A stretch of DNA of 64,000 bases, from assembly GCA_016946835.1 (NCBI GenBank), contig JACVTC010000018.1, forward strand, positions 1,397,501-1,461,500, given 5' to 3'. This document shows, one piece after another, positions 45,782-55,077 of this stretch. A program made the translations under genes and the position numbers. The stretch's first letter is position 1; every line of letters starts with the position of its first letter. The notes beneath the pieces are model-generated. The model was not told where the DNA came from. It worked only from the letters and a program-made list of their open reading frames with translations, and searched no databases. The stretch comes from Neocallimastix lanati (nom. inval.) (Eukaryota > Neocallimastigomycota > Neocallimastigomycetes > Neocallimastigales > Neocallimastigaceae).

Positions 45782-46334
45782 AATTTTTATTATTTTTTTT
45801 TTTAATATTTTATTTCAATAATTTTTTTTTATGAATTTCCTTTCAAAAGATGAAATTATTTATAATTTGCGTTTAATTTTTTTTTTATATTTATTTATTT
45901 ATTTATTTGTTTATTTTTTTTTTTCATAAACATTTTTCTTTTCCTTTTATACTAAAATTAATAATTAAAAAAATTTTTTTAGTTCCGTTTTTTATTTTTA
46001 TTTTTTTTATATAAAATTATAATAATTTAAAAAAAAAAAAAAAAAATTAATAGAAAAATTGAAAAATAAATTTGGAACTAAAAAAAAGAATTAAAAAAAT
46101 AAATAATTGAATAATAAATAATAATAATAACAAATAATAAATAATAAATAATTGAATAATAACTAAATTTAATGCTTTTTATATTATTTCATTGTGGCTT
46201 ATATATTATATATTACAATATATTTTAATACATTTGAGGCTTATATGTCATGTATTTTAAATATTCTAATAAAATTTCTTTCTATCAAAAAAAAATATAT
46301 ATATATAAAATAAAAACTTATCTTTATATATATT
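45782..46334. other. ANK5 upstream region
   Basis: 'TTTTTTTAGTTCC' near 45,973-45,985 and 'GGAACTAAAAAAA' near 46,074 form an inverted repeat about 90 bp apart. At 46,190-46,268 the sequence matches part of the copia E LTR ('CATTGTGGCT', 'AATACATTT', 'TATTCTAA'), so a decayed LTR fragment is likely. Otherwise A/T-rich. Confidence 0.5.
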
Positions 46335-47316
46335 TTACTAATTCCATATTTCCATTTCTACAACCGATTAATAATGGTGTTTCTCCATCTTTATTTTTCA
46401 TATTGATATCCATTCCACAAAGTATTAATTTTTTTTTTTAACTTCTTTAATATTACCTTGTTTACATTCATAGGTTAATAAGGTCTCATTATCATCTCTT
46501 TTATTATTTTTCTTTCCCATTATATAATTCATCTTTTCCAATTTTATTCTTATTAATTTATAACTCTTTTTCATTTTTTCCTTTTCCAATTTTATTTTCA
46601 TTTTCTCTTTTTCCAATTCTATTTTCATTAATTCATATTTTTTTCTCTTTTTTTTCTTTTTCATTAAAGCCTTTTTCCATTTTTTTTCATTAATTCATTG
46701 TTTTTTCTTATTTTTTCTTTTTTATTTTTTTCTTCCTTCAATTCTATTTTCATTAATTCATTGCCTTTTTTTATTTTTTCTTTCTCTTTTTTTTTTTTTT
46801 TCCAATTCTTTTTTCATTAATTCATATTCGATTTCTAATACTTTATAATGCTTACTTTTATTTTCTATTCCTTTATTTTCATTAAATTCATTAAATATTT
46901 TCAAAAAGTAACTGTTTCTGCTGATTATTACTTCAATTATATTTTTATTTTTACAAAAAAATTGATTAATTCGATAAATTTAGAATTAATTTTTGAGATA
47001 TTCTTTAATTTACAAAGCGGTTTTTTTTCCGAAATAATTTCCTCAATATCATTTTCATCAATTATTAATTTTTTTTTTTTCCTTTTTCTATGGAATATTT
47101 CACCAACAATTCAAACATTTCAATTATTATTCCATTGCATTGCCACAAATATTGGGAACATCCATATTTATCTTTTTCATTTAATTCCAAAATAATTTTA
47201 TTTTCTATAACATAATCTAAAATATTTTTTTTTCCTTTTTGAATATTACGATTTATAATTCCATCATAAAGTTTCCTTTTCAGGTCTTCTTTATTTTTAT
47301 AAATAAATGAATTCAT
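46335..47316 (-). pseudogene. ANK6: ankyrin/coiled-coil gene, badly broken
   Basis: ATG at 47,316 gives 'MNSFIYKNKEDLKRKLYDG'. Only about one and a half 39-residue repeats remain before the 'LLVKYSIEKG' linker; then 'NQFFCKN'-type linker and coiled-coil pieces are scattered over frames at 46,425-47,050, and the C-terminal ankyrin pair at 46,335-46,500 is split by a T11 run. Many frameshifts coincide with homopolymers. Shortest member of the array. Confidence 0.75.
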
Positions 47317-47414
47317 AAATATACCTATTATGAATAGAAGGGAGAGAAAAGGATTTTATGAATTTAGGATAACTTTTTCTTTTACTTATTTATAACTTAT
47401 ATAATAAATAATAT

Positions 47415-47765
47415 TTAAAAAATATTATTATTCACTAATTGTCCTTGTTCCCCATCATTAACATTAATTTTGTCATATATTGAACGACCGTCAAGAAGGG
47501 CACTCAATATAAAATAATAAATAATAATATTATTATTATCATAATCCTTTTCTGAATCAAAAGAAACATCCAAGGATTTTTGTTCAATTATCATTACAAA
47601 GTTCAAAAAAGAGATCATCTAGAAATGGTAAAGATTTATTTCTGTAAATTTTCCAATTCTTTAAGGGCAAAGATCCAGTAGAAAAGCTAAGTACACTAAC
47701 ACAACACCACAACATGGGCAATATTTTTTGGCAATCTTCTAAGACTAGATGAAAGGAATGACTAT
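47415..47765 (-). pseudogene. unrecognised coding-like fragment
   Basis: A minus-strand ATG frame at 47,618 encodes 67 residues ('MISFLNFVMIIEQKSLDVSF', 'ALLDGRSIYDKINVNDGEQG'). Upstream to 47,765 the DNA is GC-richer than its surroundings, and other frames read 'FHLVLEDCQKILPMLW' and 'NKSLPFLDDLFFELCND'. It looks like a frameshifted remnant of a gene unrelated to the ANK family. No family recognised. Confidence 0.3.
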
Positions 47766-47842
47766 AAAAATAAAAAAATAAAATAAAATAATATAAAAAA
47801 ATTAAATGAAATTAAAATAAAATAAAATAAAACAAAATAATA

Positions 47843-47883
<41 letters not shown>

Positions 47884-48162
47884 TTAAAAAAAATATATAT
47901 ATATATATAAATATAATTTTATTTTTTATTTTTTTATTCTAATTTTATATTTTTTCAAATTTAATTTTATTCTTGTTTTTTTTTTTTTTTTTTTAATTTC
48001 TTTATAAAATCAATATATTTTCTTTATTATTGTTGTAAAAAATTTTGAGGTAGATTATGTTGAAAAATAAAAAATAATTTCAAATTTGTTTTTCTTTTTT
48101 TTTTATAATTATTTACAAAATAAAAATTTGTTTATTATAAAAAGAAGGGAGAGAAAAGGATT
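47766..48162. other. Non-coding, long A-run
   Basis: AAATA repeats, an A-run of about 40 at 47,841-47,880, (AT)n and T-runs. Block 'AAAGGAATGACTATAAAAA' near 47,754 recurs near 51,684. Downstream flank of ANK7. Confidence 0.6.
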
Positions 48163-50469
48163 TTATGAAATTATTATTTTTTCTTTTACTTTTTTATAAC
48201 TTAATAAATATTTAACTAATTCTATATTTCCATTTTTACAAGCAATTAATAATGGTGTGTCTCCATCTTTATTTTTCTTATTGATATCCATTCCATAATG
48301 AATCAATTTTTTAACTTCTTCATTATTACCTTGTTTACATTCATAGGTTATTAAGGTCTCATTATAATCTTTTTTACTTTTATTTTTTTTCTCTAGATAA
48401 TTCTTCTTTTTCAATTTTTTATTTTCTTTTTTCTCTTTTATCTGTCTTTGCTTTTCCAAATATATTTTCATTAATTCATTGTCTTTTCTTATTATTTCTT
48501 TTTCTTTTTTTTCTTCTTCCATTTCTATTTTCATTAATTCATATTTTTTCTCTATTTTTTCTTTCTCCTTAAAGCCTTCTTCCATATCTATTTTCATTAA
48601 TTCATATTTTTTCTCTATTTTTTCTTTCTCCTTAAAGGCTTCTTCCATTTCTATTTTCATTAATTCATATTTTTTCTCTATTTTTTCTTTCTCCTTAAAG
48701 CCTTCTTCCATTTCTATTTTCATTAATTCATTGTCTTTTCTTATTTTTTCTTTTTCTTTTTTTTCTTCTTCCATATCTATTTTCATTAATTCATATTTTT
48801 TCTCTATTTTTTCTTTCTCCTTAAAGGCTTCTTCCATTTCTATTTTCATTAATTCATATTTTTTCTCTATTTTTTCTTTCTCCTTAAAGGCTTCTTCCAT
48901 TTCTATTTTCATTAATTCATATTTTTTCTCTATTTTTTCTTTCTCCTTAAAGCCTTCTTCCATTTCTATTTTCATTAATTCATTGTCTTTTCTTATTTTT
49001 TCTTTTTCTTTTTTTTCTTCTTCCATATCTATTTTCATTAATTCATATTTTTTCTCTATTTTTTCTTTCTCCTTAAAGGCTTCTTCCATTTCTATTTTCA
49101 TTAATTCATATTTTTTCTCTATTTTTTCTTTCTCCTTAAAGGCTTCTTCCATTTCTATTTTCATTAATTCATATTTTTTCTCTATTTTTTCTTTCTCCTT
49201 AAAGCCTTCTTCCATTTCTATTTTCATTAATTCATTGTCTTTTCTCATTTTTTCTTTTTCTTTTTTTTCTTCTTCCAATTCTACTCTCAGTAATTCTAAG
49301 TCTTTTTTTATTTTTTCTTTTTCCTTTTTTTCTTTTTCCAATTCTACTCTCAGTAATTCTATTTTCATTTTTTCTTTTTCCTTTTTTTCTTTTTCCAATT
49401 CTTCTCTCAGTAATTCTAAGTCTTTTCTTATTTTTTCTTTTTCCTTTTTTTCGTTTTCCTTTATTTCTTTTTTCATTTTTATTTTCATTAACTCATTTTC
49501 GATTTCAAGTATTTCATAATTCTTACTTTCTTTTTCTATTAATTTATCTTCGTTGATTTCATTAAATCTTTTCAAAAAGTAACTGTTTTCACTGAATAAT
49601 ACTTCAATTATATTTTTATTCTTACAAAAATAGATTAATTCTATAAATTTATAATTAATTTCTGAAATATTATTTAATTTACAAAATGAATATTTTTTTT
49701 CTGAAATCACTTTTTCAATATCATTTTCATCAATTATTAATTTTATTCCTTTTTCTATGGAATATTTCACCAACAATTTAAACATTTCTATATTATTATT
49801 ATGTATTGCCATAAATATTGAGGTAAATCCATAATAATTTTTTTTATTTAATTCCAAAATAATTTTATTTTTATTGGCATAGTCAATTAATAATTGAACT
49901 ATTTTAATATTATTTCCAGAAATTGCTTCTAAAAGTGGATAGTCTCCATCTTCATTTTTTTCATTTATTTCCAAAATAATTCTATTTTTATTTGCATATT
50001 CTATTAATAATTGAATTATTTCAATATTATTATAATAATACATATTAATTGTAAAAATAGTACTTAATAGTGGATACCATCCATCTTTATTTTTTTCATT
50101 TAATTCCAAAATAATTTTATTTTTATTGGCATAATCAATTAATAATTTAACAAATTCGATATTATTATAATAATACATGGCTTCTAAAAATGGATAATTT
50201 CCATCTTTATCTTTTTCATTTAATGCCAAAATAATATTATTTTTATTAGCATAATCTATTAATAATTTAATCATTTCAATATTATTATCAATTGTTGCAC
50301 GTAACAGTGGAAACTTTCCATCTTCATCTTTTTCATTTAATTCCAAAATAATTTTATTTTCTGTGGCATAATCTAAAATTTTTTTTACTTTTACAGTTTT
50401 GCGATTTATAATTTCCCTATTAAGTTCTCTTTTCAAATCTTCTTTACTTTTATAAATAAATGAATCCAT
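48163..50469 (-). CDS. ANK7: ankyrin/coiled-coil protein (768 aa), intact
   Basis: Uninterrupted frame from 'MDSFIYKSKEDLKRELNRE'. Residues about 30-265 hold six 39-residue ankyrin-type repeats, two of them with extra residues ('YYYNNIEFVKLLIDYA'). The linker (about 268-335) is as in ANK5. Residues about 345-690 form a very long charged coiled coil built of 21-residue units, exactly three heptads, of 'ELMKIEMEEAFKEKEKIEKKY' type split by variants ending 'KIRKDN'; these group into 84-residue super-units. The protein ends with the canonical ankyrin pair ('GMDINKKNKDGDTPLLIACK') and the family tail 'KVKEKIIIS'. No membrane or secretion signal. Likely a long rod-shaped scaffold; function unknown. 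Confidence 0.85.
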   Translation of the reverse strand: MDSFIYKSKEDLKRELNREIINRKTVKVKKILDYATENKIILELNEKDEDGKFPLLRATIDNNIEMIKLLIDYANKNNIILALNEKDKDGNYPFLEAMYYYNNIEFVKLLIDYANKNKIILELNEKNKDGWYPLLSTIFTINMYYYNNIEIIQLLIEYANKNRIILEINEKNEDGDYPLLEAISGNNIKIVQLLIDYANKNKIILELNKKNYYGFTSIFMAIHNNNIEMFKLLVKYSIEKGIKLIIDENDIEKVISEKKYSFCKLNNISEINYKFIELIYFCKNKNIIEVLFSENSYFLKRFNEINEDKLIEKESKNYEILEIENELMKIKMKKEIKENEKKEKEKIRKDLELLREELEKEKKEKEKMKIELLRVELEKEKKEKEKIKKDLELLRVELEEEKKEKEKMRKDNELMKIEMEEGFKEKEKIEKKYELMKIEMEEAFKEKEKIEKKYELMKIEMEEAFKEKEKIEKKYELMKIDMEEEKKEKEKIRKDNELMKIEMEEGFKEKEKIEKKYELMKIEMEEAFKEKEKIEKKYELMKIEMEEAFKEKEKIEKKYELMKIDMEEEKKEKEKIRKDNELMKIEMEEGFKEKEKIEKKYELMKIEMEEAFKEKEKIEKKYELMKIDMEEGFKEKEKIEKKYELMKIEMEEEKKEKEIIRKDNELMKIYLEKQRQIKEKKENKKLKKKNYLEKKNKSKKDYNETLITYECKQGNNEEVKKLIHYGMDINKKNKDGDTPLLIACKNGNIELVKYLLSYKKVKEKIIIS
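48477..49310 (-). repeat. 63-bp repeats organised into 252-bp higher-order units within ANK7
   Basis: The landmark 'CATTGTCTTTTC' occurs at 48,477, 48,729, 48,981 and 49,233, exactly 252 bp apart. Within each interval are four 63-bp units encoding 21-residue coiled-coil blocks. Near-identity between the super-units shows recent expansion in frame. The opposite strand is free of stops over 48,479-49,519 only as a by-product. Confidence 0.9.
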
Positions 50470-52230
50470 AATTTTTAAATATTTCTTCTATTTTAATTCA
50501 ATAATATTTTTCTTAAAAAATTTCCTTCCAAAAAATGAAATACTATAAAATATTAATTTTTATTTATTTAATTTTTTTTATAATTTTAATTGTTTATTTA
50601 AATTTATTTTTTTTATTTATTTTATCTTTTTATATATCTTTTTATATTTAATAAAAATATTTAAAAAAAAAAAAAAATTTTTTTTTAGTTCCATTTTTTA
50701 TTTTTTTTTTATTTCCATTTTTTATTTTTTTATTTTATTTATTTTTTTTTATTATTTAAATTAAATCAATAAATATATAATATATTATTATATATTATAA
50801 TAAATTATATTATATATTACAATATTATTTACCTATTTAATAAATTATTTTTATTTTAAATTCTTTTTATTTCTTTTTATGTCTATGGATAAAAGAATTT
50901 TCAAGATATTAAATAAATTTTAATAAAAAAAATGTAAAACAAAGAAAATCAATACAAATGTATCAAATTAATGTATTAGAAAAATTGTATTAAATTATAT
51001 TTTTATATTCTTTAAAGTTATATTAAAATTATGGTTTAATTATTCTAAATTAGTATAATATATTATCTTTAAACCTTATTATATATTATTTTATATTTTT
51101 GTTATCTTATAGTATTAAAAAATATATTAAATAAAGTTATGAACTCTATGAATCATAAAAAGAAAAAATAATTCCATAAAAAAAAAAAAAGAAAAATATT
51201 AAAATGAACATTTTAGATGGGAACTTTTTTAGGAAAGAGAAGAAAATAAATTAGTCAAATGAAAAGAGAATGAAATGATATTAAAAAAAAAAAATAAAAA
51301 ATAATAAAAAATAATAAAATAATTAATATTTTTTTAAGTTAACAATATTGAAAATTTAAACATCTTCAAATAATAAATAATTTTTGTGTAATTATTTATA
51401 AAATAAATTTTTATGTAAAATTTAATCATTTATTTTTATAATAAAAAAAATATTAAACAAAACTTCCTTTATAATAATTTTTATCATAATAAAAGTTGTA
51501 AAATAAATTCTTTCTTAAAAGTTAGAATTTAACTATAACTTTAGAATAACATTATAATATTAATAAATATATGATTCTGTTTATCATCTATAAATAAAAA
51601 AAATTTATAATAAATAAATAAATAAATAAATAATAAATAAATAAATAATTAATAAAAAAATATTTATATAATATTTAAACGAAAAGGAATGACTATAAAA
51701 AATAAAAAAAAAAAAATTAAAATACTATATAAAAAAAATTAAATGAAATTAAAATAATATAAAATAAAAAATAAAAAAAAAAAAAATTAAAATACTATAT
51801 AAAAAAAATTAAATGAAATTAAAATAATATAAAATAAAAAATAAAAAAAAAATTACAAAAATATTAAATTTATTTTTTTAAAAAAAATATTTAAATATTT
51901 TAATTATAAAAAAAATTATTAAATAATAATAATAATAATAATAATTATTTTAAAATGAAATTCAAAAAAAAAAAAAAAATTAATTATTTAATCCATCCAT
52001 CAAAATTATGATAAAGTAAAGAAGTTCAGTTTCGGTTCTTTTAAATTTAGGGGATATAATTTATATGTTTTATAAAAATTATTTTTATTTAAATTTTATT
52101 TATTTAGAAGAATTACATTTATTTATCATTATTTAAAATGAAAACTAACATTTATTCCTAAAAACTAATATTTATTTTCATATCTGGATCTCAAGAATTA
52201 CTATAATTTACTATTTATTATTCTTGGAGC
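50470..52230. other. Non-coding stretch
   Basis: The first part is the upstream region of ANK7, with 'TTTTTTTTAGTTCC' near 50,683. The remainder is A/T-rich. From 51,450 to 51,560 it resembles the array intergenic sequence ('ATCATAATAAAAGTTGTAAA'). A 70-bp direct repeat lies near 51,705-51,845. No gene. Confidence 0.55.
51705..51845. repeat. 70-bp direct repeat, two copies
   Basis: 'AATACTATATAAAAAAAATT' begins at 51,721 and again at 51,791, and the following 50 bases match. Pure A/T. Confidence 0.75.
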
Positions 52231-52395
52231 CTTGTTGGTCCAGTCGGTTAGTACGATACAGGTTACTGTAGAGAGCGGGGTTTTAATCCTCGGCATAGTA
52301 CCCATGATGTGCAAGTCTAGATTGGGCTTATTCTTGAATATCCATTAGTATTTTTGGAAGTACAATTCATTTTTTTTTTTTTTTTTTTTTTTTTT
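52231..52395 (+). ncRNA. tRNA-like segment ending in a T26 run
   Basis: 'TTGGTCCAGTCGGTTAGTAC' (52,245-52,264) resembles a tRNA D arm / A box and 'CGGGGTTTTAATCCTCG' a T arm with a 5-bp stem and 7-nt loop (B box GGTTTTAATCC). No acceptor stem pairs, so it is not a functional tRNA. A T-run at 52,370-52,395 follows. Interpreted as a tRNA-derived SINE or tRNA pseudogene. Confidence 0.4.
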
Positions 52396-52519
52396 ATTAA
52401 TAAAATATAAACCAAAATTTTAAGTGAACACAAGAAAAAATTTTTAATATAGCAACGACTGGGACGAACGATTGCTACAAAAATTTATATTTGTTTAAAT
52501 TTATAATAAATTTTAAGTC

Positions 52520-52954
52520 ATCCAGTTCTTACCCTGGGTTGTTAAGTCGTTGGCTTATCATACCAAAGGTCTCTGGATCGACCCCCACAAGTATCATATC
52601 TTCACGATTTTTCCCTTTGGATTTTGCGTGAAAGGTTAGGGGTTAAACGATACTCAGGTAGGTATACTTTCTATGTTTTCTATATTTCTAACACTATAAG
52701 AATCCCATTGCGTAAGCCTTGTCTGAGAGGATTTACAGTGTCCAGCTCCTCTGGGATGGCAAGGACGCCACCTATAGTTGGCTCTGCTTTCCCTCGAGGA
52801 TCGCGTAGGGTGCTTCTATATGGAGTTTCTTTGCTTATGGGGAGTTGAGAGCGTCGACGCCGTACCGGTATGGCAGTTAATCATACACCCATATTACTAC
52901 ACGGGGAAGACCAAAGTCTTCAGTCTATAAAAAAAAAAAAAAAAAAAAAAAAAA
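52520..52954 (+). mobile_element. SINE-like element with tRNA-like head and A26 tail
   Basis: A sharply GC-richer block in a nearly pure A/T neighbourhood. The head resembles a tRNA ('CCTGGGTTGTTAAGTCG', then B-box-like 'GGATCGACCCC' near 52,575). The 320-bp body has no long homopolymer. At its 3' end is a 6-bp hairpin GAAGAC-CAAA-GTCTTC (52,906-52,921), then a few bases and A26 (52,929-52,954). Head, body, 3' hairpin and poly-A together are the layout of a tRNA-type SINE. The start-to-stop frame at 52,624-52,848 shows no known domain. No target duplication could be fixed. Confidence 0.5.
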
Positions 52955-53237
52955 TAATAAATTTTAAGTATTCTAAAGTTGCCTTTAATTCTTATTTTTT
53001 AAAAAGAAAGGAAATATTTTAACAACTTTTTAAAGAATAATAATAATAAATAATTTTTGATTATTTATTTTTTAATAATTAATACAAAAAAAAAAAAAAA
53101 AAAAAAAAAGAATAAAACAAATTTTAACAAAAATACAAAAATAAATATTTTAATTTTTTATTTATTTTATTTTTGTTAATACATTAAAACCATAATAAAA
53201 ATAATTTAAAGTATTATTTGATTAAAAAAATATAACT

Positions 53238-53430
53238 TTTTATTTTATTAGTTAATTAATTAGTCATTGTAACTTTTTCTCTTTTTTAAAAGTTCACTTT
53301 TTTATTTACATTGAATAATATAAGTTTTAATAATAATATATTTTAAGAAATATAATATATTTTAATATATTATATTACATTGTAATATAAAAATATAATT
53401 TTAATTTAACGTAAACATTTAATAATTTGT
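53238..53430 (+). repeat. dispersed AT-rich repeat, copy 2
   Basis: Collinear with 1,665-1,915; blocks 'AATTAATTAGTC', 'TTGTAACTTTT' and 'TTAACGTAAA' are shared in order. Confidence 0.55.
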
Positions 53431-53474
53431 ATACAATTTGTATTTGTTTAATGAAATTTTTATAATTCTTTATT

Positions 53475-53990
53475 ATAAATAATAAATAATAAATAATAAA
53501 TAATAATAAATAAATAAATAAATAATAAATAATAAATAAATAAATAATAAATAATAAATAAATAAATAATAAATAATAAATATATATAATAATAATAAAT
53601 AATAAATAATAAATAATAAATAATAAATAATAAATAATAAATAATAAATAATAAATAATAAATAATAAATAATAAATAATAAATAATAAATAATAAATAA
53701 TAAATAATAAATAATAAATAATAAATAATAATAATAATAATTAAATAATTAAATAATAAATAATAATTAAATAATTAAATAATAAATAATAAATAATAAA
53801 TAATAAATAATTAAATAATAAATAATAATTAAATAATTAAATAATAAATAATAATTAAATAATTAAATAATAAATAATAATAAATAATAAATAATAAATA
53901 ATAAATAATAAATAATTGATAATTGAATAATAAATAATAAATAATAAATAATAAATAATAAATAATAAATAATATATAAAATGAATTGAA
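53475..53990. repeat. (AATAAATAATAA)n microsatellite, about 500 bp
   Basis: Nearly uninterrupted TAA/TAAA alternation, with 'AATTAAATAATTAAAT' variants between about 53,735 and 53,870 and one 'TTGATAATTG' interruption near 53,917. Confidence 0.9.
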
Positions 53991-54425
53991 AAAAAAAGTT
54001 AATTATTCTTTAATAAAATATGCTAAATAATATTCAAAAGATATTTAATTATCAATTAATGTTTTAATGTTTTCAATATAATTTTCATTAAGAGTCTCAG
54101 TATTGTATGGGGAAATATAATTTATACTAATATATGCTTAGGCTTGTTTATCTCTATTTATTTAATGTTTCTATATGTTTAGAGCTTCAATTTACTTTTA
54201 TTCTACTTGGGGATTCTCTTTTATCAACTATATTAAATTTTTACGAGTTTCTTCAATTTTTGTAATCTTGATCATTTTAAATGTTCGAAATCAATTTTAT
54301 TTATTTTTCTAAGATTGACATAATGAGCAACTTTTATCACAATTTTAGTTTCCAATTTATTTCCTTGACATAATATTACATTCGGCTAAGGATTTCTTTT
54401 CCAAAGAATCCTTTCTAAGAGTCGA

Positions 54426-54439
54426 TGAGACTCTTAATC
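54426..54439 (-). promoter_or_regulatory. copia E primer-binding site
   Basis: On the minus strand GATTAAGAGTCTCA directly follows the LTR end CTTAACA. It is the same 14 nt as in copia A, C and D. A leader-like sequence follows, but no gag can be recognised beyond it. Confidence 0.7.
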
Positions 54440-54637
54440 TGTTAAGAGTCAATAGTTTGGGTTTTATAATTATGTCAACTTTATTAATATATTTTATGAT
54501 AAAGAGCTGCGAATATTTAAATTTAATAAATTTACATGCCTTTATATTAATACATTGTGGCTCATACATTACATATATAACAAATACATTTCAATACATT
54601 TAACGTATATTTCATGTTTATTTCACATATTCTAACA
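54440..54637 (-). mobile_element. copia E LTR (198 bp), remnant with PBS
   Basis: On the minus strand it starts TGTTAGAATATG at 54,637 and ends CTTAACA at 54,440, TG...CA, with the shared PBS next to it. The start resembles copia C's TGTTACAATATG. No second LTR or coding region of this family is present, so it is a 5' end remnant. A decayed partial copy lies at 46,190-46,268. Confidence 0.7.
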
Positions 54638-54799
54638 TAAAAAAAATTTAAAAAAAAAAAAAATTTGGAACTAAAAAAAAAAAAAAATTTAATTTTTTTA
54701 TTTAATTTCTTATTATTGATATGAAATGGAAATAAAAACCTTAATTATTAATAAATTATTTTATTAATAATTACATAAAAATAAATTAGTTAATCACTT

Positions 54800-55055
54800 T
54801 AATAAAATTTGATTTTATTTAAAAGTTTATTTATTAATTAAATTTAATAAAAAGGTAATTACAATATTTTAACATAAAATAAAGTCACGCTTTTTATATA
54901 CATTTGAAATGTGGCGTAATTAAATAAAACATTTTTCTATTACTAATGTATTACTAATATTTTGATCATGTGAGTAATAATGTATTATTCTAAAATTCTA
55001 TGATTATTAATAATAAAACTAAAATTACTAATTAAATTATTTTCATATTTTAACA
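54800..55055 (-). mobile_element. copia D 3' LTR (256 bp)
   Basis: Matches 59,865-60,120 base for base except for a T/A difference in 'GGCGTAATtAAAT' (54,917 region). It lies 22 bp beyond the pol stop codon. Confidence 0.88.
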
Positions 55056-55077
55056 TGCATTCTCAAATTAAATTATT

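Larger units (their letters stand above)
52955..54086. other. Non-coding stretch with a dispersed repeat and a large microsatellite
   Basis: 53,238-53,430 matches the repeat at 1,665-1,915. From about 53,475 to 53,990 the sequence is a 500-bp run of TAAATAA/AATAATAAA units with occasional TTAAATAA variants. No gene. Confidence 0.6.

Noticed and set aside
48479-49519. 346-codon open frame on the plus strand opposite ANK7
   Set aside because: It is the antisense of a periodic Lys/Glu coiled coil and repeats Ser/Phe/Ile blocks with the same 63-bp and 252-bp period. The minus-strand frame has the complete family architecture.
52231-52305. A genuine tRNA gene
   Set aside because: D-arm-like and T-arm-like parts are present, but the acceptor stem does not pair and no normal anticodon arm fits.
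52624-52848. 74-codon plus-strand frame in the GC-rich island
   Set aside because: Composition and length are compatible with chance in GC-richer DNA, and the island has SINE-like rather than coding structure.
54357-54569. 70-codon minus-strand frame
   Set aside because: It lies mostly within the copia E LTR and PBS and has no recognisable protein features.
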